64,000 nt of DNA from Hippophae tibetana (GCA_037013495.1 CM072804.1:31908501-31972500); one strand, 5' to 3'; numbered from the stretch's first letter, positions 12,030-24,225 are shown. Numbers and translations are program-made. Notes: generated by a model from the letters alone, not told the origin.

Positions 12030-12396
12030 TTATGATCTATCTACTCATTTCTAATCTTAATTTAAGATTTTTAGCAAGTTTTGTGTCTTCTTTTCTAGAA
12101 ATTGAAAAATCTTATTTCATCATCGACGATCTAACTGAAGCATCTATTACATAAAATATTTTTAAACAATTTTGTTACTAAATATGTTAAAGCTTCTTAT
12201 TTGAATATGTTCATAGCGAAGAACCATAGTCACCTAAGTTTGTTACATTTAATTAAAATTTATTTTAGATTCGTACTTATAAGATAAAAAAGTATAAATT
12301 TATTACTTTTATTAAAAAGTGATAGAAGTTTATTACCTTTACAAAATGGATTTTTGTTATCTTTTTATAAAGATAGCAAAACTCGTGAGTCTTTCG
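12030..12396. other. Intergenic stretch after the phytocyanin gene
   Basis: Presumably holds the 3' untranslated region. No clear AATAAA signal or other feature seen. Confidence 0.4.
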
Positions 12397-14293
12397 TATA
12401 CATATTATACGCACATATTATTCTATATTGCTTTGAACAATTATTTTAAAGGGTAAGTTTGGATCTTATATGGAAAGAAAATGATGATGAAAATATAAGG
12501 GGTAACAAAGAAATTAAAAGAATCATCAAAACAATGTAATATAGTATCAGTAGATTAAAAGATTTTGTAAAATATTTCTTGAAATGTTATAAGACTCCAA
12601 ACATATTAGCAATTCTTCTTCGTAAAACATTTACAGTTTAGTACGGATTCATAATGCCATTACTAACATTATATATCACATACCATGAAATTTTGAGAAC
12701 ATTGTATAAAAGGCTAACGTCTTAGAAGAATTGGTTTTCCAATATCTTCTAATACAATATCAGATGAAAGTTTTGTGTTTATACCCTAACTTTCTTAATT
12801 ATTGAATTGTAAATATTTGATTAATATAATGCATAGATGAAAATGAATTGTAAATATTTGATTAATATAATGCACGGAGTTAGTCAATACTTGTGTGGAA
12901 TGATAAATATAAAAAGCATAATTGATCACACTCATTACAATAACTTAAAGTTTTGAAAAAATTAGTTTCTTAAAAACTTCTAACATTATATCAAAGGTGA
13001 GTAGAGAAAGTAACATGTATAAAAGTAATAGTATCATTTCTTTGAATAACTTAACCTTTTTTAACAACTTCTAACAGCCATGTCTGATAACTATTCTAAT
13101 TTTTTATTAAATAAATAATTTTTTAATTTTTGATTATGTTTTAAAAGCAATTATCAATATATTTGATAAAAATTTATAATTAATCATATTTTGAAAAGTC
13201 TTAAGACTTGATTAATCATTTCTTTTACTATGTATATTTGTGACTTTTTTCGTGTGTTAATAACTTTTGACATTATTAAAAATTTAGGTGACGTTTATTA
13301 ATGATTTTGATTTTTGATTTTTTGTAAGGATTTTTTATTCTAGAAGTACTTACAAAATTTAGGATGATCCATAAATTTTTAAAATAAAGATTTTTCAATC
13401 ATATATTAATTTTTTCGATTGTCACCAAATATTTTTTCTACGGAGTTAATCAAGTATTACGAATTTTCAAAAAATGATTAATTATCAATTTTTATCAAAT
13501 ACATTAGTAATTACTTTTAAAATATAATTAAAAATTAAAAATCAATTATTTAACCAAAAATTAGAATAGTTATCAAACATGACGGTTAGAAGTTGTCGGA
13601 AAACCATTTCTTATAAAAGCTTAAGTTATTCGAAGAAATTATACTACTACTTTTTATAAGTGTCAGCTCTATCCAAAATACAAGCTAGACACTTACAATT
13701 TAACATTTGGAGTTAGCTTAGGAACTCCAACTTTGATATAATGTTAAAAGTTTTTAAGAAACCAACTCTTTCAAAACGTTAAGCTATTGTAAGGAGTGTG
13801 AGCAATTATATTTTTTATATTTATCACTCCCCACAAGTATTGACTAACTCAATGCATTATATTGACCAAATATTTACAATTCAATAATTGAGAATATTAA
13901 GTCTTAAACACAAAACCTTATCTTTGATATTATGTTAGAAGATATTGGAAAACAAATTCTTCTAAGACATTAGCCTTTTATACAATGGCCTCAAAATTTC
14001 ATGGTATGTGATATATAATGTTAGTAAGGACATTATGAGTCCGTACTAAATTGTAAATTCTTTAAGTATAAGAATTGCTAATATGTTTGGAGTCTTATAA
14101 CATTTCAAGAAATGTTTTACAAAATCTTTTAATCTACTCATATTATATTACATTGTTTTGACGATTCTTTTCATTTTTTTGTTACCCCTTATATTTTCGT
14201 CATCATTTTCTTTCCATATAAGATCCAAACATAACCTTTTAAGACAATTGGTCAAAGCAATCTAGAACAATATGTGTAAGTATAATATGTATA
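12397..14293. repeat. Large imperfect palindrome (about 1.9 kb)
   Basis: The left arm (about 12397-13330) reappears reversed and complemented as the right arm (about 13352-14293). Examples: tttggatcttatatggaaag near 12458 against its complement near 14210; cataccatgaaattttgag near 12680 against its complement near 13990; gataactattctaattttt near 13089 against its complement near 13560. The centre, near 13341, holds a short hairpin, TTTTGTAAG / CTTACAAAA. No transposase frame is visible. The arms are mostly alike with scattered differences. It could be a foldback or long-TIR MITE-type DNA transposon, or an inverted duplication of local DNA. I saw no clean target duplication. Confidence 0.8.
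12803..12874. repeat. 31-bp perfect direct duplication in the left palindrome arm
   Basis: 12803-12833 and 12844-12874 are identical 31-mers starting tgaattgtaaatatttg. The right arm has only one counterpart, near 13850-13885, so the duplication arose after the palindrome formed. Confidence 0.85.
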
Positions 14294-15945
14294 AGAAAAA
14301 TGGTAGTTAAATTCTACTACCTTTAATGAAAGTGTACTTTAATCTTCTATCTATCATTTAGACATTACAAGTTTACTATCTTTACAAAAAAATTACAAAA
14401 ATAGTGTGTATTAATATCAAAATAGTAATTACATTATAATACAAAAATGGTCAAATTAAGTGAGTATCCATTTTAGTGTTTCATACCACGAAACACGTGG
14501 CATGAAAATTAAGCAAGTGGGAGATATTAATTGGAAAAAAGGGTTAGAAATTAATTTTGTATCATGAACATACAATTATAACACACCACAAATAGAAGCG
14601 CTACTACTAAGCATTAAGATTATAGTGTTATCTAACACTATGTTTGTTAATGTTTGCACGTAACCTTTTCAATTTTAAATATTTCTTCATATTATGTATA
14701 AATTAATTAAAGAAATTTCACAAAGAATAATATATATATATATATATATATAAATAGCAAGTATAGAGAAAATAATGAGCTAACTAGAGTTTCTCATATT
14801 CAAAACATTCAATGCTATAAAAAGCTTTATAGCTAGTGCAATTGAGATATGCTTTCTATTGAATAAACTTTTTGGATTGAATGGAAATAACATATGCAAT
14901 TTGCGAATCTTCAAACTTTCACATATACCATTAATTTCAAAAGGAGACAATTACTTGTTTTGAGAAATCATTTAATATTAATAATACTTAGTCATTTTGC
15001 TTTCATCGGTTAAGAACATTAATTAAAAAAAACTTAGATTTAAATTGATAAACTTTATTTATTGTTATATTTGTGAATATTTTAATCATTTTTTACAATA
15101 TGATTTAATTTTTTGAGAAAAATATTTAATTAGAATCCATTTGAATCTTAATAAGAGAGGTTAATGGATGTTTGATGTGGAAAATCTTAGTATAAAAAAT
15201 GTCACAAAAATGGAAAAAAGGTGGAAGAGAAAAATGGATGCGAGTAAAATGACCAAAAATGACATAAGAATGATTAAAGTGCACGCTAACAATATAACAA
15301 TAATATAATTAAAATATATCAGTTTAATTTAGCAAAAAAAAAGTACATGAATTTAAAACAAGATAACTAATATTATATCAAATTTGATAAATAAAATGAA
15401 CTTAGGTGTACTCTTTCCTCCAAGATAAATCATTGGTTGCTTTTACAAGGATGTTCAAAAACAACCAATGACAATAATCTCTACACTGATCAACCTTCAT
15501 TAACATTTCAAATGTTCTACAATTAATAAGTAATTAGCTTTTTTGTTTTTTTGCCAAACTCAAGACTAATCTATGGATTTGGATAAGGGACAATATTTAA
15601 ATCACTATTTAAACTACCCTATTATTAGTAGCTAGTGTAGCACAATATATGCTACCTCTTGACTTCGATCAGTAATTAGTTTTTCAAATTGGAGAAAGTA
15701 TATATGGAAAATGCCAAAGGTCGAGTGTAAAGTTTCTTAATTTAAGGACATGACTCTTGAATAACTCAAATACCTAGCTAGCTCGAGAGTGAGTGAAAAT
15801 TTGAATCATTTGGAAAAATCATTAAGCCACATCTAAGTCAACCTAGCATTTAGAATAACATTACAAGTATATATTTAACAATACAACTAACCCACTGCAA
15901 AAAAGGAGTACCATATTTAGCAGAAAACAAATATTTTTTAAAATA
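14294..15945. other. Intergenic stretch between the palindrome and the second phytocyanin copy
   Basis: No gene recognised. It holds a (TA)n run at 14730-14752 and a small palindrome around a CACGTG core at 14479-14507. Confidence 0.5.
14479..14507. promoter_or_regulatory. Short palindrome with a CACGTG (G-box) core
   Basis: TTTCATACCACG and CGTGGCATGAAA face each other around a few bases and include CACGTGG. The G-box is a known plant bZIP/bHLH target. It is far from the nearest start codon (about 1.4 kb), so a regulatory role is only a possibility. Confidence 0.25.
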
Positions 15946-16574
15946 ATGAAATTGACAGTTATCATTGTAGCAGTGGTAACAGTAGTAGCAGTTGTAAATG
16001 CAACAAAAGGAAATGAAGTTCATGTTGTAGGAGACAATAGGGGTTGCAGTGTCCCTCACAGTTGCACCTTATACTCAGATTGGAGTTCTCGGCGTAAATT
16101 TAAAGTTGGCGACGTTCTAGGCGATGTTCCGCGCTTCAGTGTCTGTTTACATGTGTTTATCTTAAAAATGGTTTTAGGAATATGCGCAAATTTTTTCATG
16201 TTTGATCCTGAATTGCTTTTTTGGTATTGGAAAAGCTTTTACAGATTCTAGAAGGAAAAAAAAAATCAAACAAAGATTTTCCATAATGAACAACAAAAAT
16301 CACTAGCTATATATAATATTATTCATATGCTTTAATTTTCATCTGCTAGTATTGCAATCTGAGTTTGCAGTATTCAACTTTAAATTAAGAAGGAAGAGAT
16401 GGTGTGGCTCAAGTTACAAGGAATAATTTCTTGAGATATAATGCAAAAAATGCCATTGTAGCCTTCAATAGAAAGGTTTCTGCAAAAATCTAGATAAAAG
16501 GTGATCGTTATTTGATCAGTACCATCCGTTCACATTGTATGGCTGTACAGAAAATACTAGTTCATGTTTCTTGA
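15946..16574 (+). pseudogene. Second phytocyanin copy, decayed
   Basis: Exon 1 (15946-16120) has the same 175-nt length as exon 1 of the first copy and reads a signal peptide, then V-V-G-D-N-R-G and K-V-G-D-V-L. The donor is GC instead of GT (16121-16122). The intron would end with CAG at 16370 and be 250 bp. Exon 2 (16371-16574) is broken: four extra bases lie between the V-F-N-F codons and the D-G-V-A-Q-V codons (within 16381-16396), and a TAG sits in frame at 16491-16493. One disulfide cysteine is replaced by Tyr. Of the copper ligands, Cys is Ser, but the His before the second disulfide cysteine is kept (R-S-H-C). Tandem duplicate of the gene at 10809, same strand. Confidence 0.8.
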
Positions 16575-16752
16575 TCGGAATAGGAAATTGAAAACTAGTT
16601 TATTTCGTGACAATTAATAATTTAATTTGATGCTAAAGAGTCCGTATGATTACAGGGAAAAGAACAATAAAGAGACTAATTAAGGAAGCACTTTTCTCCT
16701 GTATTTTAAACTTTCTTCTATAATGTAAAATTTTATATTGTAAGGATATTTT

Positions 16753-17175
16753 TGTTGTATCATAAATTTGATTTATTATTTTCTAAAAGTCACTTATTAT
16801 TACTTTTAGATTATTTTAGACTTTATTTATTATATCAATAAATTTTAGTAGTTGTAAAAGATGATTTAGTAAGAGTGAGACTAATAAATGCAAGTAGATA
16901 TTGTTAGTATTTTGTAGTTATGAGATTAATTAATGTAAATAGTTGAAGAAGTAATTTAATTAGTAGTTGTGAGGTGTAGAGAGGTGCTTTTGGAAGCCTA
17001 TAAATAGAACTTCTTTAGGACCATTTGTAATCAAGAAAAATTAAGAGCTTTTAAGAGAGTGAATAAATAAAGCCTAAATAAGAGTGAGTTGCATCTTGTA
17101 TTTTGAGTGAGAGTTTTCTTGTAATATTTCTTTGAGTTTGAAAAAGTTGTTTACATGAATGTTTCATTTCCAACA
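16753..17175 (+). repeat. 5' LTR of the Tork element
   Basis: 423 bp, starting TGTTGTATCATAAATTTG and ending TTTCATTTCCAACA. It aligns along its whole length with 22932-23356. An aagcctataaatagaactt segment near 16996 looks like the TATA region. Confidence 0.88.
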
Positions 17176-17178
17176 AAG

Positions 17179-17190
17179 TGGTATCAGATC
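17179..17190 (+). other. Primer binding site of the Tork element
   Basis: TGGTATCAGATC, close to TGGTATCAGAGC, which matches the 3' end of the initiator methionine tRNA used by most plant copia elements. It lies three bases after the 5' LTR. Confidence 0.85.
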
Positions 17191-17439
17191 CAAGTCAGAA
17201 AATATATACTATTGCATATCAAATCGAAGGTTTCGATGAGAGGAATCTTACACCGTAAGAATCTCCCCGATTGGATTTTAAATGTGCCGCCACGTGCCGC
17301 CATAAAAGTGCTTCCAGAAACCGAATTGAGTCGAGTTAGCCGAGTGGGAGCCATTGACCAAAAAATTTGAAGTTTTTTTTTTAGAGTTCCTTCCAAGGTT
17401 TTTTGGCGTTCTGGATTCATGCGTGAGATCAGAATTTGA

Positions 17440-18420
17440 AAATTATCCTCATTTTGAGAGATATGATAAATGGTATGGCATTATTCCAAGTCCCGAAACT
17501 CAACAATGAAGGCACTTCTTTGATCATATGATGTGTGAGATATCATAGATAAACGCTATAACAAGCCTACGAATGATGCTGCTCTTACGCCTTATCAAAA
17601 GACAACTTTAAAGGATTCAGGAAAAAGAGACAAGATTGCTCTCTACCTCATCTACCAAGCATTAGATGATGATGGTTTTGAAAATATTTCGAGTGCAAGC
17701 TCTACCAAAGAAACGAGGGAGAAGTTGTAAACCTCATACAAATGAGTCAAAAAGGTGAAGGTTCATCTCCAAACATTAAGAAGTGAATTTGAATCCTTAC
17801 ACATGAAAATATCTTAGTCTATTTTAGATTATTTCTCAAGAGTAGTAGCAGTTTCTAATAAATTAAAAAGAAATGGTGAAAATTTAGAAGATGTGAGGAT
17901 AATTAAGAAGATATTTCGTTTGTTGGATCCCAAATTTGAGCACATCGTCGTGACGATTGAAGAAACTAAAGACTTAGAATAAATGGAAATCGAGCAACTC
18001 CAAGGATCATTGCAAGCATACTAAGTGAAGCATAAGAAAAAGCAAGGGTTTATTGAGAAACTCCTCAAGCTTCAACTCAAGAATATATGTGAAAGCCAAG
18101 GCAATGATAGAAACCAATGTGGCCGAGGTAGAGGTAGAGGTTATGGACGAGGTGGAAGTCACGGTCATAGACAAGGTTGGAATTACAACAACAAAAATTT
18201 CATGAACAACTATGAGAAAGGAGAAAGCTCAACACGAGGCCATGGAAGAATGAATCCAAATCGAGGTATAAAAAATCTCAAGTTTGATGCTATAATTGTT
18301 AGAAGTTTGAGCGTTATGCTTTTGAATGTAAAGCTCCTAACAAAAACATTAAGGAGAAGGTCAACTACATGGAGGAGAGGACAGATGGCAAAGAAACTCT
18401 TCTTATAGCATGAAAGGAAA
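17440..18420 (+). pseudogene. Tork gag remnant
   Basis: Recognisable capsid-type block up to about 18020 ([14 protein letters not shown]), then an Arg/Gly-rich stretch at 18120-18260 that normally precedes the zinc knuckle. The knuckle area follows, near 18290-18320. Fossil with several breaks. Confidence 0.7.
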
Positions 18421-21400
18421 TTAATGGTGGCCAAGTAAATTCCTAGTATCTTGCAGTGGTGCAAGAAATCACATGTGTGGAAGGAAAAAAATGTTCGTAG
18501 AGCTAGATGAGTCAATAAACAGAAATGTTTCATTTGGAGATGATTCCATAATAGTAGTGAAAAAGGAGAGGTAACATCCTTATCCGTTTGAAATATGGGA
18601 GACATCAATTTATTTCCAATGTCTACTATATGCCCAATATGAAAAGTAACATCTTGAGTTTAGGACAACTGTTAGAGAAAAGTTATGATATTCATATGAA
18701 GGATTATAATCTTTCTATAAAAGATTATAAGAATAACTTCATTGATAAAGTGCCAATGTCAAAAAATAGAATGTTCTTATCAACATACAAAATGATGTTG
18801 CAAAGTGCCTGAAAGCTTGCTACAAAGATGCAGCATGGCTTTGGCATCTTCGATTTAGGCATCTCAATTTTAGAGGTATAGAGCTACTATCTAAGAAGGA
18901 TATGGTGAAGGGACTACCTTGCATCAAAAATCTTGACCAACTTTGTGAAGGTTGTCTAGTTGGGAAGCAATTCAAGAAAAGCTTTCCAAAGGAGTTAGAG
19001 TCAAGAGCCAAGAGCCAAGAAGCCCTTCGAGCTCATCTATACTGATGTGTGTGGTCTAATTAAGCCAAAGTCAATAGTTATTTTCTTCTCTTCATTGATG
19101 ATTTTTGAAGAAAAACTTGGGCATATTTCTTGAAATAAAAGTTAGAAGTTTTTGAAGTCTTCAAGAAGTTCAAAGCTTCAGTGGAGAGAGAAAGCAGTAG
19201 AAAAATCAAAGCCATGAGATCCAATTGAGGTGGAGAATTTACATCGAGGGAGTTTCTAGAGTTCTATGAAGTAAATGAAATTCATCGACCAATGATAGTT
19301 CTTAGATCCCCCCCAGAAAAATGCCGTGGAATAAAGAAAGAATAGAACAATCCTCGACATGGCGTGAAGCATGCTCAAAAGCAAGAAACTACCCAAGGAA
19401 TTTTGGGTAGAAGCAGTGGCGTCTGTAGTCTACTTGTCAAACCGATCTCCAACAAGAAGTATATGTGAAAGGCACCACAAGAGGCATGGAGTGGAAGAAA
19501 GCCTAGCATTTCTCACTTGAGAATCTTTGGAAGTATAACCCATGTTCATGTTCCAAATGAGAAAAGAACAAAGCTTGATGGTAAAAGCGAGAGTTTTGTC
19601 TTCATTGGCTATGATTCTAATTTGAAAGGATACAAGTTGTACAATCCAGACAATAAGAAGATTGTGATTAGTCGAGATGTGGTATTCAACGTAGAAGAAG
19701 AATGGGATTTTAAATCTCATGCAGATGACTTCAATTTCTTTCCTCAATTTGAATAAGATGAGGAGACAATGTAGGAGCAACTAGATGAATCTCAATAAGA
19801 GTTTACAACTCCATCCACTTCACCAACATTAACCAATCAAGAAGACTTATAACCTTCATCATCATTAAGTGAAATTCAAGATGAAAGAGTTGTGTCATGC
19901 ACACAAAGTCTTAGAGATCTCTATGAGGTAACCAAATGATAGGATAAGCTTACATTATTTTTTCTGTTTGCCGATTGTGAACTATTGAACTTTTAAGAAG
20001 CAGTACAAGAGAAGAAGTGGAGAGATACAATGGATGAAGAAATCAAGGCCATTAAGAAGAATGACACATGGGAACCCATTTCACTTCCCAAAGGACATAA
20101 GGCGATAGGTGTCAAATAGGTGTAAAAAAACCAAAATGCTAAAAGAGAGATTGAAAGGCACAAGGCGAGGCTAGTTGCTAAAAGCTATAGTCAAAAGGCT
20201 AGAATTGACTGTGATGAGGTATGACTAATCATTTCTTTGGCAGCTCAAAATAAGTGGAAGATACATCAAAGGTGTAAGGACTATGAGTGTTGGCTATTTT
20301 CGTGGACAAAATATTTACTTGTAAATTTGTTTTTAGGCCTGCTATCAAGTTTATCAAGAAAAGCCGAACAAATGTTCAAGTTTCAGATATTCGTACTTGA
20401 GGTATGTTTTTTTATAACTACGACACTTAGGATTGCATTCATGCATTTAATAACACATTTTCATAAATCGGAAATTATATTTTATGTTAAAATATTTATT
20501 CAAACTTTAATTAATTTATGAAATTATTAATTAAATATTTTTATAATATATCTTAAGATAATATTAAGTTTTTGTTTTTAATGGGCTTTGAAAACATATT
20601 TAACCCTAACCCTAATATCATTAAGTATTATTATTATCTATATATATAGATGCATTAGGGTTAGAGTGTGTGAAAAACAAAAAGAAAAATAGAAGAAGAG
20701 CTGCTAAGGAGAAGAGCCGAAAACCATATGAGAAAAAGAAAAGGCTGCCAAACAAAAAAACCTATCTGCGTAGAAAAAACCGAGAAGTAGAGCAGCAACC
20801 ACAGGTTAATTAATTTTTTTTTAAAAAGTGATCCTTAAGTGTGATGGGCTAATAGAATGAGATGTTAGATTAATTAATATTCTTTAAGAGTAATACTTCG
20901 GTTCAGGAAATCATATATATATATATATATATTGGGCATCAAAAGGTAACTTTACATATAGTTATATATATATATTGAAAGCTACGCAGGAGGGAGAAAA
21001 GGTAACTAATATATATATGCTTTTGATTTATATTAATTAATTTAATTCTTATTGATTTGATTTATAGGTATTTAAATTAAATAATTTTATGAACGATCAT
21101 GATTATTTGATTTAATTATTAAATTTCAAAGAAGTTATTTTTATTGAAATTATGCGTAATCTTTTTGCCCTAGAATATACTAGTTGATTTGGTTTAAATA
21201 ATTTTTTTTTAAATCATCTAGTTAGGATTATTCATTGTTAAATCCGTTCTAGAACACACACGGGCACTTGTGTTTTTGTGCTAACTATTTTGCAGTTGAT
21301 CTGTGAACGATCTGATTGACGAGGAGCTTATTGGAACGTTGGTTTGGAAACCGCTCACGCTAATTTTGGAAACTGTGAAAACAGAGCAGGGGCTCGTAAG

Positions 21401-22925
21401 TAAAGTACATTGGGGTAGTATCCTAGGGAGGGTAGCATAAGACCGAGTTTGTACTTAAACATTTGATTTTCATAGTGGAAAGTTAGGTGGTCCGGTGGTC
21501 CGGTGGACCGGTGGTTTTCCTCTTAGGTCATTGTTGTGGCCTAGGTTGTTTCCACCTAAAAATATCGTGTGTTATAATTTCTGAACTTTACTCTTACACA
21601 CGATTGCATGTTTGGCCGCTCTGTTTAGGTTAGTAAATTATAAATTAATAAAAATTAAAAATAACCTATTCACCCCCCCTCTAGGTTAATCAGGTCCATA
21701 TTTTATAAACTTTCAAAAGGGATGTGAAATCTACCTTCTTAAATGGACTTCTTGAAGAGGAAGTATACATTCAACAACCATTAGACTAAGAAGTCAAAGG
21801 CCATGAAGACAAGGTGTTGAAGTTGAAGAAGGCTCTTTACAGGTTAAAACAAGCACCAAGGGCATGGAATAGCCGAATCAACAAGTACTTCCAAGAGAAA
21901 TGCTTCAACAAATGTCCCTACGAGCATGCTCTATATATCAAAATCAAAGATGTAGATATTTTGATTGTATGCCTCTACGTGGACGATTTGATATTCACTG
22001 GAAGAAACCTAAGTATGTTCAATGAATTCAAGGAAGTGATGACGAAGGATTTCGAGATGATAGACATAGGGCTCATTGCATAATACCTTGGCATCGAATT
22101 TAATCAATAAAAGGATGAAATTTTCATTTCACAAGAAATCTATGGAAAAGAGATCTTGAAGAAGTTCAAGATGGAGAGTTGTAAGCTAATAAGCACACCG
22201 ATGGAATATGTAATCAAGATATCCAAACATGAAGAAGACAAAAGTGTAGATCCAACATTCTTCAAAAGTTTGATAGGAAGTCTATGCTATCTAACTTGCA
22301 TGAGGATTGATATTCTTCACGTAGTTGGATTGGTTAGTCGCTACATGGAATCTTTAATAACAACCTAATTTAAAGTAGCAAAGAGAATTATTCACTATCT
22401 GAAAGGTACAATTGACTTTGGCTTGTTCTACTCAGTTTCTAATAATTACAAGCTTTTTTGATATAGCGTTAGTGATTGGGGTGGAAACATAGATAACCAA
22501 AGAATCACTATTAGATTCATACTTTTCATGGGAGATGATGTTTTCACAAGGATGTCAAAGAAACAATCAATTGTTACATTGTCCACTTATGAAGTAGAAT
22601 ATGTTGATGCTACCTTATGCGTTTTTCATGTAATTTGGCTTATAAATATGTTGAAGAAGATATGCATGATACAAGAAAATCCGACCATGCTTTGTGTCGA
22701 GAAAAAGTCAGCCATTGCCTTAGCAAAGAAGCTAGTATTCCATAATCATAACAAGTACATTGATATTTGCTACCACTATATGAGGGAGTGTGTTACAAGA
22801 AATGATGTTCAAATTGAATATGTGAAGTCACAAGATCAAGTTGCTGATATTTTTACCAAGCCACTAACAAACAAAGATTTCATAAGATTAAGGAACTTAC
22901 TAGGGGTCACAAGATTAAGTTTAAG
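18421..22925 (+). pseudogene. Tork pol remnant (protease, integrase, RT, RNase H)
   Basis: Blocks in order: protease around 18440-18600 (N-H-M-C-G followed by M-F-V-E-L-D-E-S); the pre-integrase region and integrase from about 18830 (W-H-L-R-F-R-H-L-N) to about 19780; RT from about 20000, interrupted at 20272 and resuming at 21721; the Y-V-D-D motif near 21979; and RNase H from about 22490 to 22900 (S-K-K-Q-S-I-V-T-L-S-T, then D-I-F-T-K-P-L). The nested LTR sits between the RT codons for I-H-Q-R and D-V-K-S. Fossil with many breaks. Confidence 0.8.
20273..21715 (+). repeat. Solo LTR of another element, nested in the Tork RT
   Basis: 1,443 bp, starting TGTAAGGACTATG and ending TAAACTTTCA, flanked on both sides by a perfect AAAGG target duplication (20268-20272 and 21716-21720). 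It has no internal coding region, so it is a solo LTR. The end, with acctattcaccccccctct near 21664-21682, is of the type I also see at 7425-7971, 8946-9990 and 63535-64000, probably Sirevirus-like. It carries a small ggtccggtgg-type repeat at 21488-21520 and (TA)n runs near 20915-20930. Confidence 0.85.
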
Positions 22926-22931
22926 GGGGGG
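22923..22931 (+). other. Polypurine tract of the Tork element
   Basis: AAGGGGGGG directly before the 3' LTR, as expected for plus-strand priming. Confidence 0.8.
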
Positions 22932-23356
22932 TGTTGGATCATAAACTTGATTTATTATTTTCTACAAGTCACTTATTATTATTTTTAGATTATCTTAGAC
23001 ATTTTTTGTTGTATCAATAAATGCTAGTAGTTGTAGAAGAGGATTTAGTAAGAGTGAGACTAATAAATGCAAGTAGGCATGGTTATTGTTTTGTAAGTGT
23101 GAGACAAATTAATATAAGTGGTTGGAGAAGTAATTTAATGAGTGGTTATGAGGTGTAGAGAAGTGATTTTGGAAGCCTATAAATAGAACTTCTCTAGGAC
23201 CCTTTGTAATCAAGAAAAATTAAGAGCTTGTAAGAGAGTGAAGAAGAAAAGCCTAAATAAGAGCGAGTTGTATCTTGTATTTTGAATGAGAGTTCTCTTG
23301 TAATATCTCTTTGAGTTTGAATAAAATTTGTTTGTGTGAGTGTTTCATTTCCAACA
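22932..23356 (+). repeat. 3' LTR of the Tork element
   Basis: 425 bp, starting TGTTGGATCATAAACTTG and ending TTTCATTTCCAACA. Partner of 16753-17175. Confidence 0.88.
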
Positions 23357-23751
23357 ATTGTATTTATTAATCTAATATATCGATTGTGAATATTGAGAAA
23401 ATAACATTGTGTTGTTAGCTAGCACAAAATCTAAGCAAGAATCAAGAAGATGACAAAGAGAAGAAAGAGAGTCTCATTAATAGACATCTATTTGCATTTG
23501 CATTGTATTAATTGCTTTGTAATTCTGTTGGTTGTATTCAGTTACATCATTGTAGGTTAGTTTAGTGAATACACTTAGTTGTTATATTGTTGAAATTGTT
23601 TACTGTTACTAGAATTTGTGTCCGCTACGTGCTTGTGCATGCTATGTTAGTGGTACTCTATAAGTGCTCTCCAAGCTAGTATCCAGTGTAGAAATAGGTG
23701 GTCATTGGCTTGCAATGGAACTTTGAGAATGACATACAATTGATTAGAAGT
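23357..23751. other. Unassigned stretch, possibly part of an older copia LTR
   Basis: No gene. It may be the outer part of the LTR of the Ale-like copia whose primer site lies at 42533, split by the Athila nest. The match cannot be shown from this window. Confidence 0.3.
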
Positions 23752-24225
23752 TGATCGGTGCAAACTACAAGTACACAGTATAATAGTTTTATAATAAAGT
23801 GGTATGTAGAGTATCGTCCTCAGAGATTGGTAACTTACTTTTGAAAAATACTAAAATTATACTAATCTCAAATTTATCTAGAAAAATCAATAAGGTTGTT
23901 GTAATTTAGATTTAAAATAAAATTTATTTAAATAAAATATGAAAAAAAAAATTATTCGAAAATGATTTTAATAGGAATAAAACTTCTAGGAAATTGATTT
24001 CACCTAATCCCTCACTATTCTTTACTCATCTAGCTAATTAAATTTAATTCTCTCTATTTGTTAGGAATCACTAAAAAATATCCAAAAGGCTCTTTCTATA
24101 GTCAATTGAAAACATTCTTGTTTATTAATTTACACAAGATATTGTAATTTAATAAAGTAAGAAAGCATTAAGACCAAAGATTTTAATACTACATAGGTTC
24201 ATAACTCTTTCGATTTCTATATTTA
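23752..24225 (-). repeat. Outer Athila 3' LTR, first part
   Basis: Matches 41169-41650 base by base with scattered differences, then stops at the ATTTA duplication of the inner element. Confidence 0.88.
24221..24225. other. Target duplication ATTTA (left of the inner Athila)
   Basis: The same five bases follow the inner element at 35145-35149. Perfect 5-bp duplication, as LTR integrases make. Confidence 0.85.

Larger units (their letters stand above)
16753..23356 (+). mobile_element. Ty1/copia Tork-lineage element, broken, with nested solo LTR
   Basis: Both LTRs are present (16753-17175 and 22932-23356), with a methionine-type primer site after the first and a G-rich purine tract before the second. 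Flanks read ATTTT and ATTGT, a plausible mutated 5-bp target duplication. The internal order is gag, protease, integrase, RT, RNase H, as in copia. The gag phrase [14 protein letters not shown] and the G-R-G-R-G-R-G stretch point to Tork. It is broken in well over a dozen places and interrupted by another LTR. The LTRs look roughly 85-90% alike by eye, suggesting an insertion several million years old. Confidence 0.88.

Noticed and set aside
17155-17420. Short frames around the Tork primer site on both strands
   Set aside because: They span the LTR/leader boundary; the primer site and leader explain the region.
20600-20616. Telomere-like ccctaaccctaa
   Set aside because: Only about two units inside the solo LTR; not a telomere or interstitial telomeric array.
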